Assembly (NCBI GenBank): GCA_900759045.1 | Contig: CAAETU010000070.1 | Location: forward strand, 1-41,939 | DNA from: an uncultured Collinsella sp. | GTDB taxonomy: Bacteria; Actinomycetota; Coriobacteriia; Coriobacteriales; Coriobacteriaceae | DNA: 41,939 bases | Direction of reading: 5' to 3' | Shown here: one piece after another, positions 16,039 through 25,035 of the stretch | Layout: each line of letters begins with the position of its first letter | Position numbering within the stretch: position 1 is the stretch's first letter | Position numbers and translations under genes: made by a program | The notes under the pieces: generated by a model | The model's input: only the letters and a program-made list of their open reading frames with translations | What the model was told of the DNA's origin: nothing | The model's database searches: none

Positions 16039-16779
16039 CTATTGCGCGGCGGCGATACGACGAACGATGTCAAGCGTGATGCCGCTCGCGGTACGAGCGT
16101 ACTCATCCAGATCGAACTCGCGCTCGCAAAACGCGTCATATGCCTCGTCACAATTATCGCTGATAGCGCGCAGCACCAGGCAATCGACACCATTCTTGGC
16201 CGCGATGTGCGCAATTGCCGCGCCCTCCATCTCGACGCAATCGGCATGCGTGGCCTCAATCGCAGCGTTACGCATGGCGTCACCCGTAACAAAGCGGTCA
16301 CCCGTGGCGATAGTGCCACACAGGAACTGCTTGGGGTCCTTCTTCGCAGAAGTCTCATCCGCCGAGGCATCCACAAATCCATGCTCGGCAAGCACGGCGG
16401 CGGCAACATCAGCCAACGCCGGCGTCGAGACAAACTCCTCGAGCCCCGGCGCGGACTCGGCGATGAGTGCCGTATCGGTATCCAGATAGCGCAGGCACTT
16501 GCCTATAACCACGTCGTTAATATGCAGTTTAGGGTTTAGACCTCCCGCGATACCCGAAAACACAACGGCCTGCGGGGCGTATTTGCTGATGAGATGCTGC
16601 GTTGCGGCAGCGGCGTTCACGGTACCCATGCCAGCGGTCGTGGCGACCACCGTCAGACCGTCAAGCTCGCCGCTCACAACGGTCAAGCCCGCCTCCTGCG
16701 CCTCATTCGCGCCACTCAGCTCTTCTTTAATCTGCGCAACCTCTTTTTCGAGTGCGCCTATGATCGCGATGGTTGCCAT
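16039..16779 (-). CDS. mtnN: 5'-methylthioadenosine/S-adenosylhomocysteine nucleosidase
   Basis: Hydrolyses MTA and SAH (and 5'-deoxyadenosine) to adenine plus the thioribose sugar, clearing SAM by-products. That includes the 5'-deoxyadenosine released by radical-SAM enzymes such as PflA. The 246-residue protein starts MATIAIIGALEKEVAQI. It contains VVFSGIAGGLNP, the ribose-binding CVEMEGAAIAHIA (Glu-Met-Glu) and the catalytic Asp in RAISDNCDE. ATG 16779 is preceded by GGGGG. It is upstream of engB. Confidence 0.95.
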   Translation of the reverse strand: MATIAIIGALEKEVAQIKEELSGANEAQEAGLTVVSGELDGLTVVATTAGMGTVNAAAATQHLISKYAPQAVVFSGIAGGLNPKLHINDVVIGKCLRYLDTDTALIAESAPGLEEFVSTPALADVAAAVLAEHGFVDASADETSAKKDPKQFLCGTIATGDRFVTGDAMRNAAIEATHADCVEMEGAAIAHIAAKNGVDCLVLRAISDNCDEAYDAFCEREFDLDEYARTASGITLDIVRRIAAAQ

Positions 16780-16858
16780 GCCATCCCCCAAATCCGTGCA
16801 AATTGCTTATCCACGGTATGGTACCAGCATTTTGGCTCTTTCACTTTTTACGAAGTCG

Positions 16859-17977
16859 CTAGGCCAACGAGGACCGCACATCATAGAGCGCCTTTGCAAT
16901 CGCGGCCACAGCCTCACTCGATTGGTCGCTCCACGGCATCGACGTCATGATGCTCATAACATAGCTATAGCCGTCGACGTCGATCAGTCCGGCATCACAT
17001 GTCGAATAGCAACCGTCCTCGCTGATCCAGCCTGCCTTGTTGCGCACCGAGACCTGATCGTCCGCAATGCCATCGCGAATAAACGAGCGCAATGTTGATG
17101 CCAGAAGGCCCGACAACCACTGTGAAGTCTCGGTATCCGTGCTCAGATACTCGCTCATCTCACGCCATAACCTAGCAGAAGTGCGCGGGCAATAGGTGGG
17201 AAAATCACTCATCGGATCGAGCGCGGTATCGTAATCGATGCCAAGACTGACAATCCAATCCTCGTAACCGGCATGGTCAAACGCCGCGCGTAACGCAATA
17301 AACGAATCGTTGTCCGAATTAACGACCGCGGCCTCGATTAGGTCGCGCACCGTCTGCCAGCCCATGTTATAGCCACCATAGGTGCCAAGGGAATCATCGA
17401 GTGAGACCTGGCCCGTCTCGACCAGAGATTCGCAGATGTACAACGCATAGAGTGCCTTGTAGCTACTCGCGCCGTAAACCTCGGCATCGGCGTTATACGT
17501 CACGCCCTTGCCGCTCGACAAATCGTAAAACACCACGCCCACATCGCCCAATTCCTGGGCCTGATCAAGGGCATCTTGGAGCGCGGCGAGGCTCTCATCC
17601 TCCAGGGCGGGGATCTGGTCATCAACCAGTGAGAAGGTCTGCACGGTATCGCCTGAGGGAATATCGTTAAAGTCCGCCTTCGAAAGCCTCGTCTTAAGGC
17701 TCGCTGTCGACAGGGTTTGACTTGCGGTGGCTTTAGATTCAGAGACCTTTTTGTTTTGCGTCTGTACCGTTGACGCATCTGAGTGTGCCATTCGCTCCGA
17801 CGCGTAGGTTTTGGCGGTAATTCCGAGGATAATAACCGCCAACGTTAGCATCCCAACGGCGGCAATCTTCGTCACGCGGGTGCGAACGTCAGCGAGGCCA
17901 CGCGAAGGCGTGCCCTTCGTCTCATATCTGCTGCCATGCTGCGGCACATACTCGTCCCGCGATGCGTTGTTTCGCAC
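16859..17977 (-). CDS. Membrane-anchored serine hydrolase of the class A beta-lactamase fold
   Basis: Protein of 372 residues with a 37-residue basic cytoplasmic tail, one membrane helix (about 38-54, IAAVGMLTLAVIILGIT), a Ser/Thr/Lys-rich linker (about 60-115) and an extracytoplasmic catalytic domain. The active-site SxxK is SSYK (Ser171, Lys174), the SDN motif is Ser221-Asn223, and the third motif appears as KAG in RNKAGW instead of KTG. An omega-loop Glu is not evident. These traits fit the COG2367 group, whose members include cell-wall-related hydrolases rather than true beta-lactamases. The substrate is not predictable here. GTG 17977 follows AGGAGA. Confidence 0.85.
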   Translation of the reverse strand: MRNNASRDEYVPQHGSRYETKGTPSRGLADVRTRVTKIAAVGMLTLAVIILGITAKTYASERMAHSDASTVQTQNKKVSESKATASQTLSTASLKTRLSKADFNDIPSGDTVQTFSLVDDQIPALEDESLAALQDALDQAQELGDVGVVFYDLSSGKGVTYNADAEVYGASSYKALYALYICESLVETGQVSLDDSLGTYGGYNMGWQTVRDLIEAAVVNSDNDSFIALRAAFDHAGYEDWIVSLGIDYDTALDPMSDFPTYCPRTSARLWREMSEYLSTDTETSQWLSGLLASTLRSFIRDGIADDQVSVRNKAGWISEDGCYSTCDAGLIDVDGYSYVMSIMTSMPWSDQSSEAVAAIAKALYDVRSSLA

Positions 17978-18122
17978 GTGGTCTCCTGACTGCTACCGTT
18001 TATATACGAGCAGCATAATACCGAGCAGGCATTTCTTTCCAAAGATACTCAGCGGCGTTTAAGGCGTCTTTAAAGAAACCACAAGCGTATTTATCCAAAT
18101 GGCACGATTCTGTTGCGCATCT

Positions 18123-18202
18123 CCGCCCAAAACGCAGTTGCGGTGGAATAGTTCCTATTTGGGCGGCATAAGCCGAAAAACAAGAACTATTCCACCGCAA
18201 CT
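18123..18202. repeat. 19-bp inverted repeat with an interleaved 9-bp pairing
   Basis: A perfect 19-bp inverted repeat (18136-18154 with 18184-18202) has a 29-nt loop. Independently, CCGCCCAAA (18123-18131) is complementary to TTTGGGCGG (18158-18166), which lies inside that loop, while the other side of the second helix encloses the left arm of the first. The two helices interleave, as in a pseudoknot or switch. The loop also contains a short GGC-ataa-GCC hairpin. It lies in the 3' flank of pflA, 90 nt after its stop. Confidence 0.65.
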
Positions 18203-18231
18203 TGACGGGGCTCTTTGGCAATCAACTTGGT

Positions 18232-18280
18232 GCCCAGGGGCACTCATTTAAGTCTGTCCCCAATGAGTGCCCTTGGGGGC
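18232..18280. repeat. Hairpin of the TAA..GTCCC loop family
   Basis: GCCCAGGGGCACTCATT (18232-18248) pairs with AATGAGTGCCCTTGGGG (18262-18278) with minor slippage. The loop is TAAGTCTGTCCCC. The same loop pattern occurs at 3795-3829, 34506-34543 and 35905-35939 with unrelated stems. It lies 13 nt after the pflA stop and may act as its terminator. Confidence 0.65.
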
Positions 18281-18292
18281 GAAAATGGCTCG

Positions 18293-19111
18293 CTAGCCGA
18301 TGGCGTTTTTGAGTTCCGCACGGCGCTTTTTCATGCCCGTCATGACGGCGTTGCGCAGCTCGGGCATGCGCGCGGTATCCATCTGTGGAACGCCCTCGAG
18401 CTTATAGGGAATGCCCAGTTGCTCGTACTTGACGACACCCATCGTGTGATACGGCAGCATTTCCAGGCCCACCACGTTGTGCCATGGAGCGATGAGGCGA
18501 CCGAGCGCCTCGCACTCCTCAACTGTATCGGTAATGCCCGGCACTACCACGTGGCGAATAACAACCTTAATCTTGCGACGCGCGAGCTCATCACCAAACG
18601 CCAGAATGCGTGCGGGATCGCAACCGGTCAGCTTTTTATGCTCGACGGGATCGGCGTGTTTAATGTCGAGCAGCACCATATCGGTCTCGTTGAGTACGGC
18701 ATCGAACTTCTCGGGATGCGCGGGATCGAACGCATAGCCGCAGCTATCCAAGCAGGTGTGCACGCGACCATCGGGGTTGTTGTGCATGGCGCGGAACAGG
18801 TCGGCCAAAAACTCAGGCTGCAGGAGCGGCTCGCCGCCGGATACCGTAATACCACCGCTGCGGTAAAACTCATGGTTGCTCTGGAACTCGTCCATCAGGT
18901 GCTCGACGGTCACCATGGTGCCGCCGTTAACCGACCAGGTATCGGGGTTGTGGCAATACGCACAGCGCATGGGGCAGCCCTGAACAAACACCACAAAGCG
19001 GATGCCGGGTCCATCGACCGTTCCCATCGTCTCAATCGAATGCACGCGGCCCAGGACAAACGCAGAGTCCTCAGGACGAGCGTCCACACCCTCGAGCGTC
19101 ATCTCAGCCAT
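18293..19111 (-). CDS. pflA: Pyruvate formate-lyase activating enzyme
   Basis: Radical-SAM activase of 272 residues that installs the glycyl radical on pyruvate formate-lyase. The 4Fe-4S cysteines are Cys46, Cys50 and Cys53 in GCPMRCAYCHNPD. VDGPGIRFVVF precedes them, and GGITVSGGEPLLQ (SAM binding) follows at about 84-96. ATG 19111 was preferred because AAGG lies 9 nt upstream; an in-frame ATG at 19132 lacks a ribosome site. It is oriented like pflB and grcA but sits 7.3 kb away, with degV and the sucrose operon between. Because the glycyl-radical domain here is a separate 83-residue protein, this activase presumably acts on GrcA, alone or in complex with PflB. Confidence 0.95.
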   Translation of the reverse strand: MAEMTLEGVDARPEDSAFVLGRVHSIETMGTVDGPGIRFVVFVQGCPMRCAYCHNPDTWSVNGGTMVTVEHLMDEFQSNHEFYRSGGITVSGGEPLLQPEFLADLFRAMHNNPDGRVHTCLDSCGYAFDPAHPEKFDAVLNETDMVLLDIKHADPVEHKKLTGCDPARILAFGDELARRKIKVVIRHVVVPGITDTVEECEALGRLIAPWHNVVGLEMLPYHTMGVVKYEQLGIPYKLEGVPQMDTARMPELRNAVMTGMKKRRAELKNAIG

Positions 19112-19297
19112 TCCCGCTACCTTGCCTCTCATTGGTTTTAGCTACATAAATGCCAGAGTCATTCTAGCCCATATGCATGATGGCGAAACGGTTTAGCGGT
19201 CAATTGGGTTGTTCTATTTGACCCCACGCAAGAGCGGCGGGTAGGTTGTCGCAACCCGCCCGCCGCCGAGGCAATAGAAATCGATAGACGCCAGGCC

Positions 19298-20152
19298 TTA
19301 CGCCTTGAGCGTGAGCACCGCGCCGAAGGCGGTCGGGCCGCAATGGCTCGAGATGACGCCGCCGACCTGAGTCCAGGTAATGTCCTTAAAGCCCAGGTCG
19401 TGCGCATAGACTTCCATATCGTCGCGCAGCTCCTGGGAAAGGCCTACCGAATACGCCAGGCCAATGTGCGAGTAGTCAATCTCGCCCTTCGCAACCATGT
19501 GGTCAATAAAGGCGCGGGCGCACTTGAGCATAGAGCCGCGGAACTTCTTGGTTGCCACGAACTTGCCGCCCGTCACCTCAATGCAGGGCTTAATCTTGAG
19601 CAGATGGGCGCCTAGGAACGCGACGTTGGACAAGCGACCGCCTGCCTTAAGGAAGGCAAGGTCGGTAGGAACAAAGCCCAGCAGCACGCGGTCCATGACG
19701 GAGTTCGCGAAGGCGAAGATCTCGTCGACGGTGGCATTGGGGTGAGCCTCGATATACTTAGCAGTCTCGACGACAACGAGCGACTGGCCCACCGAGACAA
19801 AGCGCGTGTCCATGGAATAGACGTAGTCGCGACCCTTGGCGGCGATCTTCGATGATTGATGCGAGCAGGTCGTGGCCTCGGAGTACGCAAGATGCAGAAT
19901 GGTCGCATCGGGATGCTCGGCATGGATACGGTCGTACACGTGAGCAAAATCCGCAGGCGCGCAGCCGCTGGTCTTGGGCATTACGCCAAACTCGTTGCAG
20001 CGCGAATAAATCTCGAGCGGATCGATCGAACCGTCCTCGACGGTCTCGTCACCAATCGTGACATGCATGGGCACGCGCACGATGCCGTAGCGCTCGCAAA
20101 GCTCCGGCGTCACATCCGAACCAGACTCAACCACGATTACATACTTGCCCAT
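19298..20152 (-). CDS. DegV family fatty-acid-binding protein
   Basis: Protein of about 284 residues of the DegV/FakB family, which binds a fatty acid and presents it to the FakA kinase. It starts MGKYVIVVESGSDVTPELCERYGI, with IVRVPMHVTIGDETVEDG. PKTSGCAPADFA carries the conserved TS(Q/G)P-type motif, and LAYSEATTCSHQSS lies near residue 95. The ATG at 20152 gives the usual family length; another ATG two codons upstream (20158) is equally possible and no clear ribosome site decides. Open sequence further upstream does not look coding. It stands alone between pflA and scrB. Confidence 0.9.
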   Translation of the reverse strand: MGKYVIVVESGSDVTPELCERYGIVRVPMHVTIGDETVEDGSIDPLEIYSRCNEFGVMPKTSGCAPADFAHVYDRIHAEHPDATILHLAYSEATTCSHQSSKIAAKGRDYVYSMDTRFVSVGQSLVVVETAKYIEAHPNATVDEIFAFANSVMDRVLLGFVPTDLAFLKAGGRLSNVAFLGAHLLKIKPCIEVTGGKFVATKKFRGSMLKCARAFIDHMVAKGEIDYSHIGLAYSVGLSQELRDDMEVYAHDLGFKDITWTQVGGVISSHCGPTAFGAVLTLKA

Positions 20153-20237
20153 TATCATCACGACCCATCTCAACATTGGCTTTTCAATACACGGCACGCG
20201 CCGCCGCACTGTTGCACAACAGCGTCCAAGCGCCAAA

Positions 20238-20276
20238 GAGACGCCGCCCCTTGCACACAACAAAGGGCAGCGTCTC
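20238..20276 (-). terminator. Terminator-like hairpin after the sucrose operon
   Basis: A 15-bp imperfect stem (20238-20252 with 20262-20276; two mismatches) is followed on the minus strand by TTTGGCG. It is the likely end of the transcript that finishes with scrB (stop at 20429). The 150 nt between shows no gene. Confidence 0.55.
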
Positions 20277-20428
20277 CCTGGAAAACTCCGTGCTTATCTA
20301 GGATTCCATACGGTTTATTAAGGAGGGTTACTTATTCCGCAAACGGTCGCTATATGCGGTAAGCGGTAGTTGGCCGCGACAACTGCGACACATTCCGTCC
20401 AGTAAATCCAATCGTGCTCCACGCACGG

Positions 20429-21871
20429 TTAATGCACGAGGCGGTAGAAATTCATCGATGCCGCACCCTCGGCGTGCAGCTCCATCGCCGGAACCGCCGG
20501 CGAATAGGTACGGCTCGTAAGTGCCGTCTCGCCGCCATTTGCAAAAATCTCGACCATCGTAGTGTCCGAAAGCACGCGTAGGTCGCGAAGCTCGCCGAGC
20601 TCAATCGACCTCTGGTCGCGCCCATAGCCTTCGTCACCCATATCGAGGGTAAGCATCCCGTCCGTATAACGCACAAAGACACCCTTGCGGATTTCGAGCT
20701 CGACCATCTTGGCGCCCTCGCAGGAAACCACAAGATCAAACAGGCGGCCCGGCTCCTCAACGGTTTCACCGCCTGTCGCGCGAACGCAGTCGCCGCGCAT
20801 CCTCCCAATCTCGTGCGCCGGCTGCTGGCAGAGCTTACCATCGCGCATGCTCAGCTCTCGCGGCACCGTCAACGCGCACTGCCACCCGCGCGCCACCGTC
20901 GGGTTTTCCGCCGTCGCATCGGGGCAACCCGACCATCCGATCATCAAACGCCGGCCTGCAGCATCCTCAAAGGACTGCGGAGCATAGAAATCAAAACCGG
21001 CATCGACCATCGGGGGCATGCCCTGCCCGGTGATCTTAAAACTCGGCGCCTCCCAATCGGCCTCGATAGGGAACCACACGCACTGATGCGGATTGCGGTA
21101 ACGCCAACCATCGGCAGGCACACCCTGCGGACAGCAAACGAGAATAAGCTCGCCATCAAGCTCAAACAGATCAGGGCACTCCCACATAAAGCCAAACTTC
21201 TCGCCCAGCTCAATGCGCGTCGCATAGCTCCAGACCCCTAAATCACGCGAAGTATAGACAAGCACGCAGCCACGGTCGTCTTTCGTACGAGCGCCCAGAA
21301 CCATGTAGTAGATACCATCGTGCTCAAGGATCTTGGGGTCGCGCACGTGCGTACCGATATCGTCGGGGTAATCGACTGGTCCAACAGCCATGCGCTTCTC
21401 GCCCAATTCGTCGGGATTCTCGGCAACCATATGAATCTGGTTTTGCTCACGGCCCGTCAACACGTAGTCGTAATCATCGCGGTCAAAATGCTTGACGTTG
21501 CCGGTATAGAAGTAGTGAATCTTGCCATCACGTACAAAGGCAGAACCAGAATACGCTCCGCTCGAATCCAAATCGGAATCGGGGAACAGCACGGGGCCGT
21601 GATTCTCGTACGTCACAAAATCCTTTGTCGTCAGATGGTTCCAAAGCACTGGACCGCCATGCGCAGCATCGAACGGATCGTATTGATGATAGATGTGATA
21701 CGTATCACCAATCTGAACCAAACCGTTGGGGTCGTTGAGCCAGCCAAGCTCAGGCTCCACATGGAACAGAAGCCTATCGGGGTCGGACGCGATGCGAGCC
21801 GCCGTCTCATCCTGTCCGACACGCCACTGCTCATAGTCCGCGCGTGTCACCTTGTTTTTTTGATTTAACAT
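20429..21871 (-). CDS. scrB: Sucrose-6-phosphate hydrolase / beta-fructosidase (GH32)
   Basis: Cytoplasmic GH32 enzyme of 480 residues that cleaves sucrose-6-phosphate, delivered by the PTS, into glucose-6-phosphate and fructose. All GH32 landmarks are present: WLNDPNG with nucleophile Asp47, the transition-state RDP at 177-179, and the acid/base Glu231 in WECPDLF. No signal peptide is present. The C-terminal beta-sandwich carries VEIFANGGETALTSR, typical of the family. The ATG at 21871 has only a weak GAGAAAG upstream. It is the third gene of the operon after an atypical GH32 and the EIIBC transporter; a hairpin in the 101-nt gap may adjust its dosage. Confidence 0.94.
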   Translation of the reverse strand: MLNQKNKVTRADYEQWRVGQDETAARIASDPDRLLFHVEPELGWLNDPNGLVQIGDTYHIYHQYDPFDAAHGGPVLWNHLTTKDFVTYENHGPVLFPDSDLDSSGAYSGSAFVRDGKIHYFYTGNVKHFDRDDYDYVLTGREQNQIHMVAENPDELGEKRMAVGPVDYPDDIGTHVRDPKILEHDGIYYMVLGARTKDDRGCVLVYTSRDLGVWSYATRIELGEKFGFMWECPDLFELDGELILVCCPQGVPADGWRYRNPHQCVWFPIEADWEAPSFKITGQGMPPMVDAGFDFYAPQSFEDAAGRRLMIGWSGCPDATAENPTVARGWQCALTVPRELSMRDGKLCQQPAHEIGRMRGDCVRATGGETVEEPGRLFDLVVSCEGAKMVELEIRKGVFVRYTDGMLTLDMGDEGYGRDQRSIELGELRDLRVLSDTTMVEIFANGGETALTSRTYSPAVPAMELHAEGAASMNFYRLVH

Positions 21872-21895
21872 CGCCGTTGACTTTCTCGTCTATGG

Positions 21896-21933
21896 GGAAG
21901 GACGCTCGACTCACACGAGTCGAACGCCCTTCC
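21896..21933 (-). repeat. Hairpin between PTS gene and scrB
   Basis: A 17-nt arm (21896-21912) pairs with 21917-21933 around a four-base ACAC loop, with two mismatches (wobble on one strand). No U-run follows on the minus strand. Likely a transcript-stability or processing hairpin rather than a full terminator. Confidence 0.6.
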
Positions 21934-21972
21934 TCAAATGGACTTATCCTCAGATTACACTGAACGGCTCAA

Positions 21973-23424
21973 CTAGAAGCTAACGTCGAAGCCAGCGCCA
22001 GCGCCCTCTTCATCGGTGGTCGGCACGCCCTTTGCCTTGTTGTAGGCAAAGATCAAGACGATCGGCACGATAAAGGCGATGAGATTGCCAGCCACATACC
22101 ACACGAGGGTCTCGGGCGTGACGATGAGCAGGCCAAGCACGCCGGTCAGACCCTGACCGATAGCGCGCACCTCAAAGAGCTTGACGAAGGCACCGCCGCA
22201 GCCTGCACCGATGCAAGCGCAGAGGAACGGAATGATCGAGTAGCGCATGTTTGCAGCAAAGATTGCGGGCTCGGAGATTCCGACCAGCGTCGGGATAAAG
22301 GACGACATGCAGATGTTGCGCTCTTTGGAATGCTTCTTATGAATGAGGTACATGCCGATGGCGCCGCCGCCCTGGGCGATGATGGAAACCGACCAGATGG
22401 CCTGGATGTAGTTGAAGCCAGTCGTGGCAACGAGGTTTGCCTCGATACCCTGGATGAACTGATGCGTACCGGTAACGACAAGCGGCTGCAGGAACGCGGC
22501 GAAGACAAAGGCACCAAAGACGCCCATCCTGTTGTACAGGATATCGATTACGCCGCCGAGGACGTCGCCGATCAGGTTGCCGAGCGGGCCGAACACGGTG
22601 AACAGGGCGACGTTAGCAAGAATCAGGGTAACGGTCGGGACGAAAACGAACGAGACGACCTCGGGGATGTACTTCTGGGCAATCTTTTCGACCTTGGCCA
22701 TAAACCAGGCAGTCAGGATTGCGGGGAACACACCGCCCTGGAAAGCAACCATGGGAATGGAGAGCGGACCAAAGTTCCAGTACTCAGCACCCGTCGGATC
22801 CATAACGAACGTGTTACGGTTCATAAGGCTCGGGTGAACCATGACGATACCGACGAGGATACCCAGGATCGGGTTACCGCCAAAACGCTTGACCGCGCTG
22901 TACATAACCAGGACAGGCAGGTAGTCGAAAGTGGTGGCAATAATGGCAAAGAAGCTTGCGAGGTTCTTGAGGAACTCGCTGTGGTCGGCAAGGCTGCCCT
23001 CCATGCCGAAGAGTCCGTTGGCAACGATCAGCGACTTAAGGCCGATGATGATAGCAGCGCCGACAAAAGCGGGAATGATGGGGATAAAGATATCCGAGAA
23101 TACCTTGAGGACCGAGAAGAACTTGCCCTTCTTGTCCGCCTCGGCGCCCTTGACCTCGGAAGCGCTGATCTCCTTAACGCCCGTCAGAGCCATAAACTCA
23201 TCGTAAACCTTGTTGACGGTACCGGTACCGAAGATGATCATGAGCTGGCCGCTGTTGTACAGCACGCCCTTGACGCCATCGATGTTCTCGAGCTCGGCCT
23301 TGTTGTATTTGCTCGTATCCTTGAGCACCAGACGCAGACGGGTCACGCAATGCGTGGCGCCCTCGATGTTCTCCAGTCCGCCGACGTTGTCGACGACTTG
23401 CTGGGACACTGCCTTGTAGTCCAT
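21973..23424 (-). CDS. scrA: PTS sucrose-type EIIBC permease
   Basis: Phosphotransferase permease of 483 residues of the glucose/sucrose superfamily. The N-terminal EIIB domain carries phospho-cysteine Cys26 in EGATHCVTRLRLVLKD. The EIIC domain spans the rest with about ten membrane helices, including FIPIIPAFVGAAIIIGL and GGVFPAILTAWFMA, and the conserved VGISEPAIFA. There is no EIIA domain, so phosphate must come from a separate IIA protein, as in several sucrose and trehalose systems. It is flanked by two GH32 genes under one LacI-type regulator, pointing to sucrose or short fructans. The inner ATG at 23424 with GGAG was preferred over ATG 23436, which abuts its ribosome site. Confidence 0.93.
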   Translation of the reverse strand: MDYKAVSQQVVDNVGGLENIEGATHCVTRLRLVLKDTSKYNKAELENIDGVKGVLYNSGQLMIIFGTGTVNKVYDEFMALTGVKEISASEVKGAEADKKGKFFSVLKVFSDIFIPIIPAFVGAAIIIGLKSLIVANGLFGMEGSLADHSEFLKNLASFFAIIATTFDYLPVLVMYSAVKRFGGNPILGILVGIVMVHPSLMNRNTFVMDPTGAEYWNFGPLSIPMVAFQGGVFPAILTAWFMAKVEKIAQKYIPEVVSFVFVPTVTLILANVALFTVFGPLGNLIGDVLGGVIDILYNRMGVFGAFVFAAFLQPLVVTGTHQFIQGIEANLVATTGFNYIQAIWSVSIIAQGGGAIGMYLIHKKHSKERNICMSSFIPTLVGISEPAIFAANMRYSIIPFLCACIGAGCGGAFVKLFEVRAIGQGLTGVLGLLIVTPETLVWYVAGNLIAFIVPIVLIFAYNKAKGVPTTDEEGAGAGFDVSF

Positions 23425-23469
23425 GTTCCTCTCCATTCCTTTTCTAAATCATAAAACGGTTCGTTGCCG

Positions 23470-24852
23470 CTACAGAGACGCGATCGTTGCGTTTGCGCAC
23501 TTGAGCGCACCGTCGGTGACGGTAAGCGCCACACCCTGGCCCTGCTTGTTGCAGAAGCGAGCGTTGAGCGCAACATCATCGACAAAGATGGTCGCGATGT
23601 CGTCGTCGACGACCAGACGCACATGGTGAGTGCCCTCGCCCTTAAAGAACAACGGACGCTCGAGGCCCATGTTGTTGACCTGGAACCACGGGTACTGGGG
23701 AGCCGGCGTGAACTCGAGCTTGCCCTCGCGCAGGTTGGCGCGGAACTCATAGGCAAGACCGGACTCGGCGTCCTCGGCGAACTTGACCGAGAAGCCGGCA
23801 GCGTTACCGCCGAGCTCAATGTCGGCATCGAGCAAGTAGGTGGAGCCGGCATCCGCGGCGAGCACCTGCTCGACCTTGCCCGACTCGCAGGAAAGCTCAA
23901 AGGTCTCGACTGCCTTAGCCTCGCCAAAGGCGCCAAGCATGCTGTCGGGGAGCTTGGTGCCGAGCGTTCCGTCGGCACGCTGAACGATCTCGAGGGGCAT
24001 AAAGGTGCCACCCCATAGGTAAGAGCTGGGGTCGCCGCCCTCGTCACGCGTAGGAACCCAACCAAAGAGAACGCGACGCTCGCCATCGAATGCGGTGCGA
24101 GCGGCGTAGTACGCGCGGCCGTCGAAGGAGTCGTCAGCGGGGGTAATCCAAGGACCGTTGATGGACTTGGACATGCGGTAACGGGTCTTGTTGCCGTCGC
24201 TGTACTCGGAAAAGACGAGGTACCACCAGTCGCCCATCTTAAAGAGATCAGGCATCTCAAACATGGTGTACAGGCCCGGGTTCCACCAGTCGCCCTGGAA
24301 CTCCCAGGTATTCAGGTCCTTGGAGGTGAACTTGACCAGGCGGCCGGTCATCAGACGCTTGTCCTCGCCCACACGCGTGCCGAGGATGAGCATGTACTCT
24401 TCGTTCTCCTCATCCCAAAGCACAAAGGGATCGCGCCAGTTGCGGTCATCGTAACCCTCCTGGGGCGGAAGCAGCGTCTCGGCGATGTTCTTCTCCCACT
24501 TGACGGCGTCGTCGCTCGTTGCGTGAAGAAGAACCTGCTTCATCAAACGTGCGCGGACCTTATCGCGATTGCAACCAGTGTAGAGCGCATGGTACTTGTC
24601 GCCCACCTTAAACACCGTGCCGGCATAAATGTACTGGTCGACTTCCTCGTCGCCGCCGCGCTCAAGGCTCTCGCCAAAGTCCTTGTAGTTGACGAAATCC
24701 TTGGTCGTAGCGAGTGCCCAGCCAAACGGCTCTCCGAAAGGTTCGGGGTTACGCGTGTCACGCTGATGATAGAGATAGAACGTGCCGTCCTCGCCGTACG
24801 GCATGATGTCGCCTACCCAAATTCCCTCAGGCTGGTAATACACCTTGTGCAT
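23470..24852 (-). CDS. Atypical GH32-clan glycoside hydrolase
   Basis: Protein of 460 residues, first gene of the LacI-controlled operon. It keeps the five-bladed propeller pattern of GH32/GH43 but not the usual WMNDPNG start. The first motif reads WVGDIMPYGEDGTFYLYHQ, with the probable nucleophile at Asp15. The second motif is RDPF (Arg140-Asp141), and the third is FEMPDLF with Glu199 as likely acid/base and Met instead of Cys. A C-terminal beta-sandwich (about 310-460) is present. No signal peptide, so it acts on imported (phosphorylated) substrate. Subfamily members are usually annotated as sucrose hydrolase-like; fructo-oligosaccharide or another fructoside is possible. ATG 24852 has GGAAAGGAAG 6 nt upstream. 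Confidence 0.88.
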   Translation of the reverse strand: MHKVYYQPEGIWVGDIMPYGEDGTFYLYHQRDTRNPEPFGEPFGWALATTKDFVNYKDFGESLERGGDEEVDQYIYAGTVFKVGDKYHALYTGCNRDKVRARLMKQVLLHATSDDAVKWEKNIAETLLPPQEGYDDRNWRDPFVLWDEENEEYMLILGTRVGEDKRLMTGRLVKFTSKDLNTWEFQGDWWNPGLYTMFEMPDLFKMGDWWYLVFSEYSDGNKTRYRMSKSINGPWITPADDSFDGRAYYAARTAFDGERRVLFGWVPTRDEGGDPSSYLWGGTFMPLEIVQRADGTLGTKLPDSMLGAFGEAKAVETFELSCESGKVEQVLAADAGSTYLLDADIELGGNAAGFSVKFAEDAESGLAYEFRANLREGKLEFTPAPQYPWFQVNNMGLERPLFFKGEGTHHVRLVVDDDIATIFVDDVALNARFCNKQGQGVALTVTDGALKCANATIASL

Positions 24853-24894
24853 CCGAGACTTCCTTTCCACGACATACTAACTCGGTACAATGGC

Positions 24895-24980
24895 AAGATA
24901 TGTCAATCGTTTTCATATGTCAAACGTTTTCACACCAATACGTCTTTTCGCAGTTCCAGTCGTCGGCAAACGGTTGACAT
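24895..24980 (-). promoter_or_regulatory. Promoter and three LacI-type operators of the sucrose operon
   Basis: On the minus strand a -35 TTGACA (24923-24918), a 17-bp spacer and a -10 TATCTT (24900-24895) form a clear sigma-A promoter. Three sites of the form TGTCAAACGTTTTCAC overlap or flank it: 24901-24916, 24918-24933 and 24965-24980 (diverged half). The first two cover the spacer and the -35, so bound repressor would block polymerase directly. The centre CG and TGTCAA half-sites match the site in front of lacI itself. Confidence 0.85.
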
Positions 24981-25035
24981 ATGCCGGTGAACGGTCATCA
25001 GAGGCGTTTGAGGAATTCTTTTGGCACGGGATGAA

